Shown: piece after piece, positions 1 to 7,686 of the stretch
Layout: each line of letters begins with the position of its first letter
How positions within the stretch are numbered: the stretch's first letter is position 1
NCBI GenBank assembly: GCA_040222875.1
Contig: JAVKCG010000054.1
Span: 1-64,000, forward strand
Reading direction: 5' to 3'
Length of the DNA stretch: 64,000 bases
Origin: JAJCYL01 sp040222875
GTDB taxonomy: Bacteria > Bacteroidota > Bacteroidia > Cytophagales > Cyclobacteriaceae
Translations under genes and position numbers: made by a program
The notes under the pieces: model-generated
Seen by the model: only the letters and a program-made list of their open reading frames with translations
Database searches by the model: none
Told to the model about the DNA's origin: nothing

Positions 1-82
1 CTCTGGTTGGCTTCCCATTTTCCAATAGGCTAACTGCCATCAGTTTAAACTCCTTGTCGTAATGTCTTCTTTCTTTTTTCAT
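1..82 (-). mobile_element. IS3-like transposase OrfA, N-terminus only
   Basis: Reading leftward from an ATG at 82 gives 27 codons that run off the window edge: MKKERRHYDKEFKLMAVSLL followed by ENGKPTR. The pattern of a short basic start, then Y-x-K/E-F-K-x-x-A-V, is the beginning of the helix-turn-helix OrfA of IS3-family elements, which binds the element ends. The rest of OrfA and the DDE-type OrfB would lie outside the window. The element end should be just upstream of the gene; a TG..CA type end could fall near 117-125, but the other end is not visible so this cannot be confirmed. Family is inferred from the N-terminus only. Confidence 0.72.
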
Positions 83-667
83 GTTCAGTAAATTTAGTTC
101 TGGTAGCTTAACTTACTGTCCGGCATAATGTAGCAGGTTCAATAGCGTCACTTGTGCTCCTTAAACCCCCTTAAACTCGTCCTCGTTTGTGACGAGGATG
201 CCTAAAATACAGCATTTGCAATACGGTTAATTGTCTGAATCGGGATTTTCAAGATTTAAGGATAAACTGGATTATGGTTGTTTAATATTTGCTGAGCATC
301 AAAGTACATAAAGCGAATGTTGAACTTGAGGCACACTTGGGCATAAATACAACTGACTATTGAAATTGATTCTGATTCCAGTTCCATTATTTGGCCTTAC
401 AGGCCAACAGCCACTCTGCTCTTGTGGCTGGAGATTATCTGGTCAAGCCAGATAATGACGGTATATCCTAAGGCGCCTCGTTATACAAGGTCAACCCTTT
501 ATCAATTTATTTACAGGAGCTTTATTAATTGGACTTTGAAATATGAAAAAGATCACTCTGCCATTCGGTGGTATTAGTGATAAAGGTGCTGCTGAATAGC
601 TACTGTTCACGCTTTTTAGTTCTGAATATCATCCAATACTCTCAGCTAGAATAACTATTTTTAAATA
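83..667. other. Gene-free region between IS edge and first CDS
   Basis: No convincing gene. It contains a small hairpin at 180-198 (arms TCCTCG/CGAGGA), the three adjacent hairpins described separately at 391-456, an 8-nt palindrome AGGCGCCT at 471-478 flanked by GTATA/TATAC arms (461-465, 482-486), and an 18-codon ATG reading frame at 543-599 (begins MKKITLPFGG) with no ribosome site or known match. The region may be an old insertion target or the remains of a displaced gene. Confidence 0.5.
391..456. repeat. Three adjacent perfect hairpins
   Basis: Three perfect stem-loops follow each other almost without gaps: 391-397/401-407 (TTGGCCT, 3-nt loop), 408-414/424-430 (CAGCCAC, 9-nt loop) and 434-442/448-456 (ATTATCTGG, 5-nt loop). 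None is followed by a T-tract, so a simple terminator is unlikely. It could be a structured RNA, a recombination site or a decayed mobile element end; the sequence alone does not decide. Confidence 0.6.
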
Positions 668-2224
668 GTGAAGTCTTGTCTGTTATTATGTTTTTATTTA
701 AGCCTGGTCACATTGTGCTTTGGCCAGACGTCGGTGCTTAAACAAGCCCCTACCCTACCCACCAGTGTGCGCATCAACCTCGATGATCCTGGTGCTTTAA
801 AGCGTAATAAAAAGGAATCAAAAAAAGAAGAAAATCAGGAGAAGAAGGAAAAGAAAAAACACCTGAAGGCACTGAATAAAGTGCTGGACAAAAGGCTTGA
901 CAGCCTGAACGACGTTACCGCTAAAAACAACCGGCGTAGAAACCTGCGTGAAAGTCTGTTGCGCTTAGAGGAAGAGAACGTAATTGATCTGCAGGGGGCA
1001 GATGCCCTAACCAAACACACCCTTGATTCTAATCTGGTAAAGAACGTATTGAGCGACTATGCCAGCGAGTCAACAGACTATCCTGTTGATCAGGCTATTG
1101 ATAATAGCGGTGTAGATTCATCAATGGTAAAGAGTTATGCCGCCTCCCTGGCCGCACAGCACACAGATTATCCGGTGGATCAAGTGATCAGAAATGGTGT
1201 TGATTCCAGCCTGGTGGTAAGTACAGTAAACGCCTATACTGGTAATAATTATACTAAACTGGCCCAATTCACAATCTACAAAGATTCCGTGGGGGTATTG
1301 CTTACAAATGATTCCCTAAGAAATGAATTCGTAATGTCACTTGCCGGGGACAACAATTATTATCGGGATGCCCAACTTGCCCAAAATGGAAATCTTGATA
1401 GTTTGGCATTTGCAAGAGCATCTGGCGGTATGAGCCCCGAAGACTACTTCATTTCCAAATTCATGACCGATGAGCAGCTAACAGCTTTTCAGGCTGGTAA
1501 AATGACCAAAGAAGAACTGATGCCCAGTATGGAGAAATACTTCAGTGAATATGGCATTAATCCTGAACAACTCGATTTCGAAAATCAGCAAGCATTTAAC
1601 GATAAGGTTGCAGAACTGGCCAAAGCTAAATATGAAGACCATTTTGCCAACAACAATGACGCCTTGGTTAAAGCTAAAACGTCACTAGAGGTGATAAAAA
1701 AGAAAAGGTCATTTAAAGATTTCCTTGATTACTTTGTAGATCAGGAAACGGAGCTTCTCAAAGAGAAAAAAATGAAGGAGCGTATCTCGATTGGTGGTTA
1801 CCTCAGCCTCCAAAGAGGTAAACCCAACCTTTTGGACTTGTCTCCAACTATTGCCTATAGGGCCACAGGCAAGGTGACCGTTGGCTTAGGCGGTATATAC
1901 CGAAAGTCGTTTGGTAAAAAGAAACAATTCGCCAATTCCCTTTCAGAAAATGTAGTAGGATACAAGGGCTTTGTTGATTACCTCTTTATTATGGGCCTTT
2001 ATTTTCACATGGAGTTTGAGTCATTGCGAACGAATGTGAGGACAACAGATGACAATATGCGTAAGGAATGGGTTGATGGATATCTGTTTGGTCTTGGACG
2101 TGATTTCAGGGTTTATAATTTCCTGGCGGGAAGCGCCCAAATACTTTATAACTTTAATTATCAAAGTGGTAAAACGCCTTATGCCAGCCCCTGGCAATTT
2201 AGGTTTGGGTTTAAATATCAGTAA
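668..2224 (+). CDS. Secreted outer-membrane protein with Lys/Glu-rich segment and C-terminal barrel
   Basis: 518 aa, starting with GTG at 668; an in-frame TAA lies at 662-664, so no longer form exists. Residues 1-20 are a signal peptide ending ...CFGQ. Residues about 45-65 are a highly charged Lys/Glu segment, followed by a helical region. There is an internal repeat around residues 135-180, where the motif TDYPVDQ plus GVDSS occurs twice about 35 residues apart. From about residue 375 the sequence alternates aromatic and glycine residues and ends ...FRFGFKYQ, typical of an outer-membrane beta-barrel with a terminal aromatic. No family was recognised. It stands alone: the downstream gene is on the opposite strand and converges. 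Likely an envelope protein of unknown function. Confidence 0.75.
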   Translation: MKSCLLLCFYLSLVTLCFGQTSVLKQAPTLPTSVRINLDDPGALKRNKKESKKEENQEKKEKKKHLKALNKVLDKRLDSLNDVTAKNNRRRNLRESLLRLEEENVIDLQGADALTKHTLDSNLVKNVLSDYASESTDYPVDQAIDNSGVDSSMVKSYAASLAAQHTDYPVDQVIRNGVDSSLVVSTVNAYTGNNYTKLAQFTIYKDSVGVLLTNDSLRNEFVMSLAGDNNYYRDAQLAQNGNLDSLAFARASGGMSPEDYFISKFMTDEQLTAFQAGKMTKEELMPSMEKYFSEYGINPEQLDFENQQAFNDKVAELAKAKYEDHFANNNDALVKAKTSLEVIKKKRSFKDFLDYFVDQETELLKEKKMKERISIGGYLSLQRGKPNLLDLSPTIAYRATGKVTVGLGGIYRKSFGKKKQFANSLSENVVGYKGFVDYLFIMGLYFHMEFESLRTNVRTTDDNMRKEWVDGYLFGLGRDFRVYNFLAGSAQILYNFNYQSGKTPYASPWQFRFGFKYQ

Positions 2225-2251
2225 AGGGTTAGCCCATTCTATTAATCCAAC

Positions 2252-3499
2252 TCACTCCTCCAACTGTTTCAGTTTACCCAATATGGTGGTGTTGTCTGGA
2301 TCATTGGTCAGTGCTTTTTTATAATGTTTGATGGCCTCATCATTCTGACCAATTATCTTATATACATCCCCGAGGTAATAAAATGGCCGCCATCTCTCTG
2401 GATATGCTTCGGCCATGAGATTGAACAAGGCCAAAGCTGCGGTTGCATTTCTCTGGCTTAAGTATGACCAGGCCAATGTCCCGGTTTGTGGGCCGAGGTC
2501 TTCATGGGATGTTTTTGGGTCTTCATTGTAGCTTTTGAAAAACGCCTCTGCGGCCTCCAAACCCTCATTGTCTATCTGATATTTGAGTTTATCAGCAAAC
2601 GATGCCATGGCAACTTTCCTGATTATGACCTCAGAAAGGGTGTCTTTGCGTTGCCAGGTTCCCTTAAGATTATTGATGTATATATCACCAGTAACGGTAT
2701 TTACGGCAATTCCATTGGGATGCATCAGAGAAGCTTCGGAAGCCACACCATCGACCATGTTTTGATAGTTGCTCCCAGCTACTAAAGTATAATCTCCATT
2801 TGGACTGATTTTGTAAAGCTTGCTATCCTTGATTTTGGTTAGGTAGAAATTGTCATTGTAATAGGCCAAATGTGCACTGCCCTCGGCACCCCGCACTGTA
2901 GTGAAAACTGTGGGTTCGTAATTTTGATCAATGCGGATAATTAAATCATCGCCAAAGTTGGCAACGAACAAGTCGCCGTTTTTATCCTGGGTTATACTGT
3001 TGGGGCAATTGAACATTTCACCTTCGGCAATAATCTCCGTTGTTCCATCTTTATCAGTTTTGCTGATGAAATTACCGGGGCAATTGCACACGATTAAGCT
3101 ACCTTCCTGATCAAATACCATCCCAACGGGGCCATTTAACCCATCCGATACATAGGTACTGACTTCACCAAAGCGGTTAATCTTTGAAATTGAGTGATTC
3201 AGAAAATTGGCTTGATAGATGTTTCCCATCTTATCTATGGTAATCCCTGAGGATCCATATAGACCATTAGTTAACAATTCAGTCTTCCCTTCGGGTGATA
3301 TTTTCCAAAGGCCATCTAAAAAATTGGCCATGTAGATATACCCCAGGGCGTCAACGGCTATTCCGCCAAGTTGGCCCCTTGAGTGGATCACCATATCTGT
3401 TTTTAATGTTGAGACAACATCCTGAGGCATGCCTGATTGTGCAAATACCTGAGTTGAAATAGCAATTAACAATATTAAGACCGTAGATTTTTTGAGCAT
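2252..3499 (-). CDS. Secreted NHL/SMP-30-like beta-propeller with C-terminal TPR
   Basis: Start taken at the ATG at 3499 (415 aa), because it gives a clean signal peptide (MLKKSTVLILLIAISTQVFA); a frame extension to 3532 would begin with ATG too but overlaps the upstream gene and adds 11 residues before the signal. Residues about 30-300 form repeated blades with G-[IV]-A/T-x-D-x-x-G-N/Y-[IL]-Y-[MV]-A-N, as in NHL or SMP-30/gluconolactonase propellers. The last ~95 residues contain TPR units (W-x-P-F-Y-Y-L-G-D-V and A-I-K-H-Y-K-K-A-L). It lies 11 bp after the epoxide-hydrolase-like gene, so the two are probably one transcript. Ligand or substrate unknown. Confidence 0.8.
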   Translation of the reverse strand: MLKKSTVLILLIAISTQVFAQSGMPQDVVSTLKTDMVIHSRGQLGGIAVDALGYIYMANFLDGLWKISPEGKTELLTNGLYGSSGITIDKMGNIYQANFLNHSISKINRFGEVSTYVSDGLNGPVGMVFDQEGSLIVCNCPGNFISKTDKDGTTEIIAEGEMFNCPNSITQDKNGDLFVANFGDDLIIRIDQNYEPTVFTTVRGAEGSAHLAYYNDNFYLTKIKDSKLYKISPNGDYTLVAGSNYQNMVDGVASEASLMHPNGIAVNTVTGDIYINNLKGTWQRKDTLSEVIIRKVAMASFADKLKYQIDNEGLEAAEAFFKSYNEDPKTSHEDLGPQTGTLAWSYLSQRNATAALALFNLMAEAYPERWRPFYYLGDVYKIIGQNDEAIKHYKKALTNDPDNTTILGKLKQLEE

Positions 3500-3510
3500 T
3501 TTGATAAGGT

Positions 3511-4410
3511 TTAGTCGTAAATGGTTAACCATGATTTGATTGATTTTGCAACTTCAATTGGCGCATCATGTTGAACAAAATGGCCAGCATTTGGAATAGT
3601 CACTATGGTTAGTGGACTATCAATCCAGTCCCATGTGCCATTTAGTCCTTCTTTTGATAAATAAGGGTCATCCAATCCGTGTATTAAAAGCACTGGACAT
3701 TTGATAGAAGGTATCTCCCTGTTTGATGCAGACTCGGATTCACTTCCAGGATTGGGGAAATTTGCTTTATAGTAATTGAGCATTGCTTTCTTACTGGATC
3801 GTTTAAAAGCTTCGATGTAAAAAGGCCTGACTTCAGCTTCATTTACCCAACCACTCAACCATTCATTAGTGAGCGTTTCATGAGCATTTGGTTCAAGAAA
3901 TTTTGAGGCATAGGTTTTCCCTTCATTGGCACTGGCACTTTTAGCTAGCTCCCTATTCAAGCCATTGGGATGTGGAACGTTGAGCACTACCAGTTTTTCA
4001 ACTCTTGAAGGATACCAAAAAGTTACATTCCAGGCAATTGCCCCACCCCAGTCATGGCCCATAATAGTCGCCGTTTCAGCGTCGAAATGATCCATTACTG
4101 AGATGACATCCTCCATAAGCCTGGACATTTTGTAGTTCTCAACCCCCTCTGGTGCGCTGCTTTTGTTGTAGCCTCTCAGGTCAATTGCCACCACCGTATA
4201 GTTTTCCTCTAGTTCCGGAATAATATTCCTCCATGAATACCAATAATCAGGAAAACCATGGAGCAGAATAACCAGCGGCCCCTCACCTGCTGTAACAAAA
4301 TGAATTTTGACGTTTTTATTAATTGCATAGCCTTCCTTCCAGGTTTGAGGAATCGGTTGACCTACAGCCAAAAAGGAGGTTACAATCAAGAATGGAGTTA
4401 TTAATTTCAT
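3511..4410 (-). CDS. Epoxide-hydrolase-like alpha/beta hydrolase
   Basis: 299 aa with an N-terminal signal-like segment (residues 1-17), suggesting export to the periplasm. The oxyanion motif HGFP is at 51-54, the nucleophile is Asp120 in GHDWGG, and the catalytic His is His277 in GHFVQHD; an LDDPY motif supplies the acid. An Asp nucleophile with HGFP is the signature of epoxide hydrolases and haloalkane dehalogenases; the residue after the nucleophile (Trp) fits both, and epoxide hydrolase is favoured by the overall pattern. It is the first gene of a leftward pair with the propeller/TPR gene. The substrate cannot be predicted. Confidence 0.85.
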   Translation of the reverse strand: MKLITPFLIVTSFLAVGQPIPQTWKEGYAINKNVKIHFVTAGEGPLVILLHGFPDYWYSWRNIIPELEENYTVVAIDLRGYNKSSAPEGVENYKMSRLMEDVISVMDHFDAETATIMGHDWGGAIAWNVTFWYPSRVEKLVVLNVPHPNGLNRELAKSASANEGKTYASKFLEPNAHETLTNEWLSGWVNEAEVRPFYIEAFKRSSKKAMLNYYKANFPNPGSESESASNREIPSIKCPVLLIHGLDDPYLSKEGLNGTWDWIDSPLTIVTIPNAGHFVQHDAPIEVAKSIKSWLTIYD

Positions 4411-4470
4411 CTTGACAAGTATTGATCAATATGAAATTATTAATGTCTATCCCGATGGGATTAGACAAAT

Positions 4471-5577
4471 TCAGACTAATTGAGCTTCCTGATCGCTAGC
4501 TGCCTTTTGATACTGAAGGGGTGTTTGGCCTGTAGTTTTCTTGAATACAGAATTAAAGGTTGCTTTACTGTTGAAGCCTGCATTATAAGCAATGGCTTCT
4601 AACGTGAGGTTTTGGTTATGCTTATCGGTTATGGCTTGTTTGAAAGCCTCTATCCTATATTGATTAATCAAATCTGAAAAAGTAGTGGCCATTCTAACAT
4701 TTATAACCTGAGACAGTTTATGGGTACTTACGCCGAGGGTGGTTGCCACATCTGATAACTTCAATCGAGGATTTAGAAAAACTTTTTCCTCCTCTAGCAA
4801 CTTGAAAAGTGATTTTTCTATTTCCTTCGATTCATCAGTACTTACTGAAGATTTGGAATACCTAGCCCTCGAATTAAGCTGATTCGCATTACCGATAACC
4901 CAATACCCCCAGGTATAAATGATAGCTGCGGAGGAGTAAAGCGTGAATGCCCCAACAGCGAAAATGTACTGGTACTTAAATAATATTAAAGAAATGATAT
5001 GTGACAAATCGAAGAGTAGATAAAGGCCAAACCCAGCCAATAATACCATTACCCAGTTCTTATTCTTGAAATTTAATTTCTGCTTTAGGAAATCCCTTAC
5101 CACTAAGAAATAGTAGCAGCCAAAGTGTAGTACTTTGCCTATCTCTATCGCATAAAAACGTAGACTAAATGGCGGATCAGAAGTGTAAATAAGCTTCTCT
5201 AACAGTTGCAATTTGAATTCTGGAGCGCTGAGAAGATACGGGATAGACTCCAGGGTAATCACAAGAAATGGGGTGATATGCAAAACAACTTCCCACGGTT
5301 TAAATTTTTTCTTTTTCGTAGTGAAATAGTAGAAATAAATGAGTGGGCCAAAAAGAAAGGGCAGGTCGTTTGTGCTAAAAATGAGGTGCGGTATTTGTCG
5401 CAACAAGGGGCTCCAATACGCAGCAAACTCTCCAACCCATAATGAGAAAACGAGGATTAAAGCGGCTGTTATTCTTGTTTCGATTCCACGCAACCGTGGA
5501 TGCACAAATAGAATCACAGCCATAAATACACCCTGTACTGCAGCCAGCAAGGCAATTATGGAATATGGGGTATACAT
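4471..5577 (-). CDS. Membrane-anchored AraC-family regulator (7TM-AraC)
   Basis: 368 aa. The first ~225 residues hold about seven hydrophobic helices (first: residues 5-25; then 35-52, 72-88, 98-116 and so on), an architecture common in Bacteroidota where a membrane sensor is fused to a DNA-binding domain. The C-terminal ~100 residues are an AraC helix-turn-helix pair, including LSDVATTLGVSTHKLSQVIN and IAYNAGFNSKATFNSVFKK. It would sense a membrane or envelope signal and act on DNA from the membrane. It is a single gene, lying upstream of the epoxide-hydrolase pair on the same strand with a 60-bp gap, so it may control them. A promoter-like box sits only 4 nt before the ATG. Confidence 0.88.
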   Translation of the reverse strand: MYTPYSIIALLAAVQGVFMAVILFVHPRLRGIETRITAALILVFSLWVGEFAAYWSPLLRQIPHLIFSTNDLPFLFGPLIYFYYFTTKKKKFKPWEVVLHITPFLVITLESIPYLLSAPEFKLQLLEKLIYTSDPPFSLRFYAIEIGKVLHFGCYYFLVVRDFLKQKLNFKNKNWVMVLLAGFGLYLLFDLSHIISLILFKYQYIFAVGAFTLYSSAAIIYTWGYWVIGNANQLNSRARYSKSSVSTDESKEIEKSLFKLLEEEKVFLNPRLKLSDVATTLGVSTHKLSQVINVRMATTFSDLINQYRIEAFKQAITDKHNQNLTLEAIAYNAGFNSKATFNSVFKKTTGQTPLQYQKAASDQEAQLV

Positions 5578-5581
5578 CAGT

Positions 5582-5589
5582 CAAAGATA
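5582..5589 (-). promoter_or_regulatory. Bacteroidota -7 box (TATCTTTG) for the 7TM-AraC gene
   Basis: On the minus strand TATCTTTG matches the Bacteroidota sigma factor -7 consensus TAnnTTTG exactly and ends 4 nt before the ATG at 5577. If used, the transcript would have almost no leader. No good -33 TTTG box is seen. Confidence 0.4.
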
Positions 5590-5677
5590 TTCTTTCGACA
5601 GCACATACCCATTCATATAAATAGAACGAAGGTTCTTGAGTTAGAATTGAAGTTATGAGTTGAGTGCGACCCAATAA

Positions 5678-5703
5678 AAAAAGCCCCAAAAGGGGCTTTT
5701 TTT
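5678..5703 (-). terminator. Bidirectional rho-independent terminator after rplT
   Basis: Stem AAGCCCC (5681-5687) with GGGGCTT (5692-5698), AAAA loop, and A/T runs on both sides. On the minus strand the T-run follows the hairpin 20 bp after the rplT stop, so it ends the infC-rpmI-rplT transcript; it is symmetrical enough to work from the other side too. Confidence 0.9.
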
Positions 5704-5723
5704 ATTTAATATTTTTCAAGTAG

Positions 5724-6068
5724 TTACTTGACCTTATCTACAATGGCCTTAAAAGCCTCAGGGTTGTTCATAGCTAAATCTGCTAAAACCTTACGGTTTA
5801 TGTCGATGTTGGCTTCGCTTACTTTGTGCATAAACTGAGAGTAGCTCAAGCCATGCTCCCTTGCCCCTGCGTTGATCCGTTGAATCCACAGTTTTCTAAA
5901 CTCTCTTTTCTTTGCTTTACGGTCACGGTATGCATACTGCCATCCTTTTTCAATGGTGTTTTTGGCTACCGTCCAAACATTTTTCCGCCTGCCAAAGAAT
6001 CCTTTGGCATGCTTCATCATTTTTTTTCTTTTCGCCCTTGCGGCTACTACGTTTACTGATCTTGGCAT
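5724..6068 (-). CDS. rplT: 50S ribosomal protein L20
   Basis: 114 aa, the usual length, starting MPRSVNVVAARAKRKKMMK with the family's very basic N-terminal extension and the conserved WIQRINAGAREHGLSYS region that contacts 23S rRNA. L20 is an early assembly protein of the large subunit and in several bacteria represses its own operon by binding the leader RNA. It is the last gene of infC-rpmI-rplT and is followed by a strong hairpin terminator. Confidence 0.98.
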   Translation of the reverse strand: MPRSVNVVAARAKRKKMMKHAKGFFGRRKNVWTVAKNTIEKGWQYAYRDRKAKKREFRKLWIQRINAGAREHGLSYSQFMHKVSEANIDINRKVLADLAMNNPEAFKAIVDKVK

Positions 6069-6156
6069 TTTTTTGATTTTTTGATCTTTGGCGCCATTTT
6101 ATTCATGGACTTATTACCAAACATCGGGTTAAACATTAAACCTTAGATTAATTAAT

Positions 6157-6351
6157 CTAGATATTGAGCAAGTCCTTGATTCTAGGCTCATCCGACTTAT
6201 GAACAAGTGTCATATGTGTCAGATGACGCTTTTGCTTAGTCTCCTTTTTAGTAAGGATGTGGCTCTTGAAAGCATGCTTTCGCTTGATCTTTCCGGTGCC
6301 GGTAATTTTGAACCTCTTCTTTGCTCCAGAGTTGGTCTTTACTTTTGGCAT
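6157..6351 (-). CDS. rpmI: 50S ribosomal protein L35
   Basis: 64 aa, normal length. MPKVKTNSGAKKRFKITGTG at the N-terminus and the HILTKKETKQKR basic segment are diagnostic of bL35. It lies 3 bp after infC and 88 bp before rplT, in the order found in nearly all bacteria. Part of the large ribosomal subunit. Confidence 0.98.
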   Translation of the reverse strand: MPKVKTNSGAKKRFKITGTGKIKRKHAFKSHILTKKETKQKRHLTHMTLVHKSDEPRIKDLLNI

Positions 6352-6354
6352 TAT

Positions 6355-6912
6355 TTACTTTTTTGTTGTTTTCGGTGCAAAAATTATACTCATTCTCTTT
6401 CCTTCAAGCTTCGGAAGTTGCTCCACTTTAGCATATTCTTCCAATTGCTGAGCAAATTTTAGAAGGAGTATTTCACCCCTTTCTTTAAAAACGATTGTCC
6501 TTCCTTTAAAATGAACAAACGCCTTAACCTTAGCTCCACTTTCCAAAAAGTTGATGGCATGCTTTAATTTGAAATTAAAATCATGCTCATCTGTATTCGG
6601 CCCAAAGCGAATCTCCTTCACTACCATCTTCTGGGCTTTGGCCTTAATTTCTTTCTGCTTTTTCTTCTGTTCGTACTTAAACTTCGAATAATCAATGATC
6701 TTACAAACAGGTGGATCAGCGTTCGGAGAAATTTCTACCAAATCTAGTCCTTCATTATCGGCGAGAACCAGGGCTTCATCCAACGGATAAATGCCTATTT
6801 TGATATTCTCCCCAACTAACCTTACATGGTCAGCGGTTATTCTTTTATTAACCTTGTAGGGCTCCTCTACTCTTCCTCTAAAGGGCCTTCTACCACCTTG
6901 TCGTTGTTTGAT
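6355..6912 (-). CDS. infC: Translation initiation factor IF-3, AUC start
   Basis: 185 aa when read from ATC at 6912-6910. Reading only from the first ATG (6783) would remove 43 residues of the N-terminal domain, including NKRITADHVRLVGENIKIGI, which is conserved in IF-3. The ATC codon is preceded 6 nt upstream by a full AGGAGG site, the strongest ribosome site in the window; no ATG or GTG is available in this frame. Infrequent AUU/AUC starts are known for infC, because IF-3 itself rejects non-standard starts and so limits its own synthesis. IF-3 binds the 30S subunit and checks the start codon-tRNA pair. First gene of the infC-rpmI-rplT operon; thrS, often just upstream, is not here. Confidence 0.95.
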   Translation of the reverse strand: MKQRQGGRRPFRGRVEEPYKVNKRITADHVRLVGENIKIGIYPLDEALVLADNEGLDLVEISPNADPPVCKIIDYSKFKYEQKKKQKEIKAKAQKMVVKEIRFGPNTDEHDFNFKLKHAINFLESGAKVKAFVHFKGRTIVFKERGEILLLKFAQQLEEYAKVEQLPKLEGKRMSIIFAPKTTKK

Positions 6913-6950
6913 ACTAATCCTCCTTTTTTAGTTTCTGAAAAAACAGGTCG

Positions 6951-6958
6951 CAAATATC
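6951..6958 (-). promoter_or_regulatory. Possible -7 box of the infC operon
   Basis: GATATTTG on the minus strand matches TAnnTTTG at 7 of 8 positions and lies 38 nt upstream of the infC AUC start, in the 96-bp gap to the DinB-like gene. No clear -33 element. Confidence 0.3.
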
Positions 6959-7008
6959 GGGATAAAATCAATCAATTAAAAAGCTCATGCAATTAATAGA
7001 AGAGCAAT

Positions 7009-7569
7009 TCAGAGAGATTTCTTTATTATAGAAATTTGGCCAAAATGATAATGTACATGCATAATCAGAAGTTGCATCAAAAACCATAGTCGATTTCTTC
7101 CATCATAGTATTTCAATACCCATAGGGCATTGTTTCCGGTCATTCTAATCACAATATCCTCAACAGTGGACCAAGCAGGTTTTTTCGAAAGATAGTCATC
7201 TGATAAGTCTTCAATACGATCTAATGTATTTTGACGTACCCTCTCCTTATATTGAACCAGGGCTGAATAGTCGATATTATCACTCAGCTCCTGAACTTCG
7301 GTATATGTCATACCTGTACCGACAACCGCCCTTGGGGTTTTCATTTTAGCATACCATTGCTCCTTTTCATAGATTTCTTCTTCTTCCAAAACGAATGAGC
7401 TAAGGCCAATGTCTTGACCCCTCAGGATATGCCAAATTTGCCAGATAATAGGGTTACCATGTGATGGGGATTTTCTGATTTGATTTTCAGTAAAATTCTT
7501 TAGGTACATCGGAATTACCATATCATGGATATCATGAAATTTGGGGAGGAATGCTTCTTTCCACGTCAT
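7009..7569 (-). CDS. DinB-like (DUF664-type) four-helix protein
   Basis: 186 aa. The pattern P-I-I-W-Q-I-W-H-I-L-R-G-Q-D near residues 40-54 and HVHYHFGQISIIKK at the C-terminus place metal-binding His residues where DinB/YfiT-type proteins have them. These small soluble proteins are four-helix bundles, often thiol-transferases or damage-induced proteins of unknown reaction. It stands alone between infC and the permease gene. A perfect TAGTTTTG promoter box ends 4 nt before the ATG, so the mRNA may lack a leader. The substrate is unknown. Confidence 0.75.
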   Translation of the reverse strand: MTWKEAFLPKFHDIHDMVIPMYLKNFTENQIRKSPSHGNPIIWQIWHILRGQDIGLSSFVLEEEEIYEKEQWYAKMKTPRAVVGTGMTYTEVQELSDNIDYSALVQYKERVRQNTLDRIEDLSDDYLSKKPAWSTVEDIVIRMTGNNALWVLKYYDGRNRLWFLMQLLIMHVHYHFGQISIIKKSL

Positions 7570-7573
7570 CTTT

Positions 7574-7581
7574 CAAAACTA
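7574..7581 (-). promoter_or_regulatory. -7 box (TAGTTTTG) of the DinB-like gene
   Basis: Exact match to TAnnTTTG on the minus strand, ending 4 nt before the ATG at 7569; the same spacing is found at 5582 and 55200. Confidence 0.4.
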
Positions 7582-7671
7582 AGCATTCATTCAAACTTGA
7601 ATAAGCATGAAATAACAGAATTCTCGTAACAAAGCCGTCTGTCAAACTAAAATATAGTATTATTGCAATGC

Positions 7672-7684
7672 ATTGTATAACAAT
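7672..7684 (+). promoter_or_regulatory. Palindrome ATTGTATAACAAT, candidate PadR operator
   Basis: Perfect 5-bp arms around ATA, just before the permease ATG at 7687 and after a weak -7 box (TATTATTG, 7658-7665). The core GTATAA is shared with the palindrome before the other PadR operon (46371-46385). The position suits repression by the PadR protein encoded downstream. Confidence 0.5.
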
Positions 7685-7686
7685 GT

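Noticed and set aside
543..599. 18-codon ATG frame (MKKITLPFGG...)
   Set aside because: Too short, no ribosome site and no recognisable role; noted only in the gap description.
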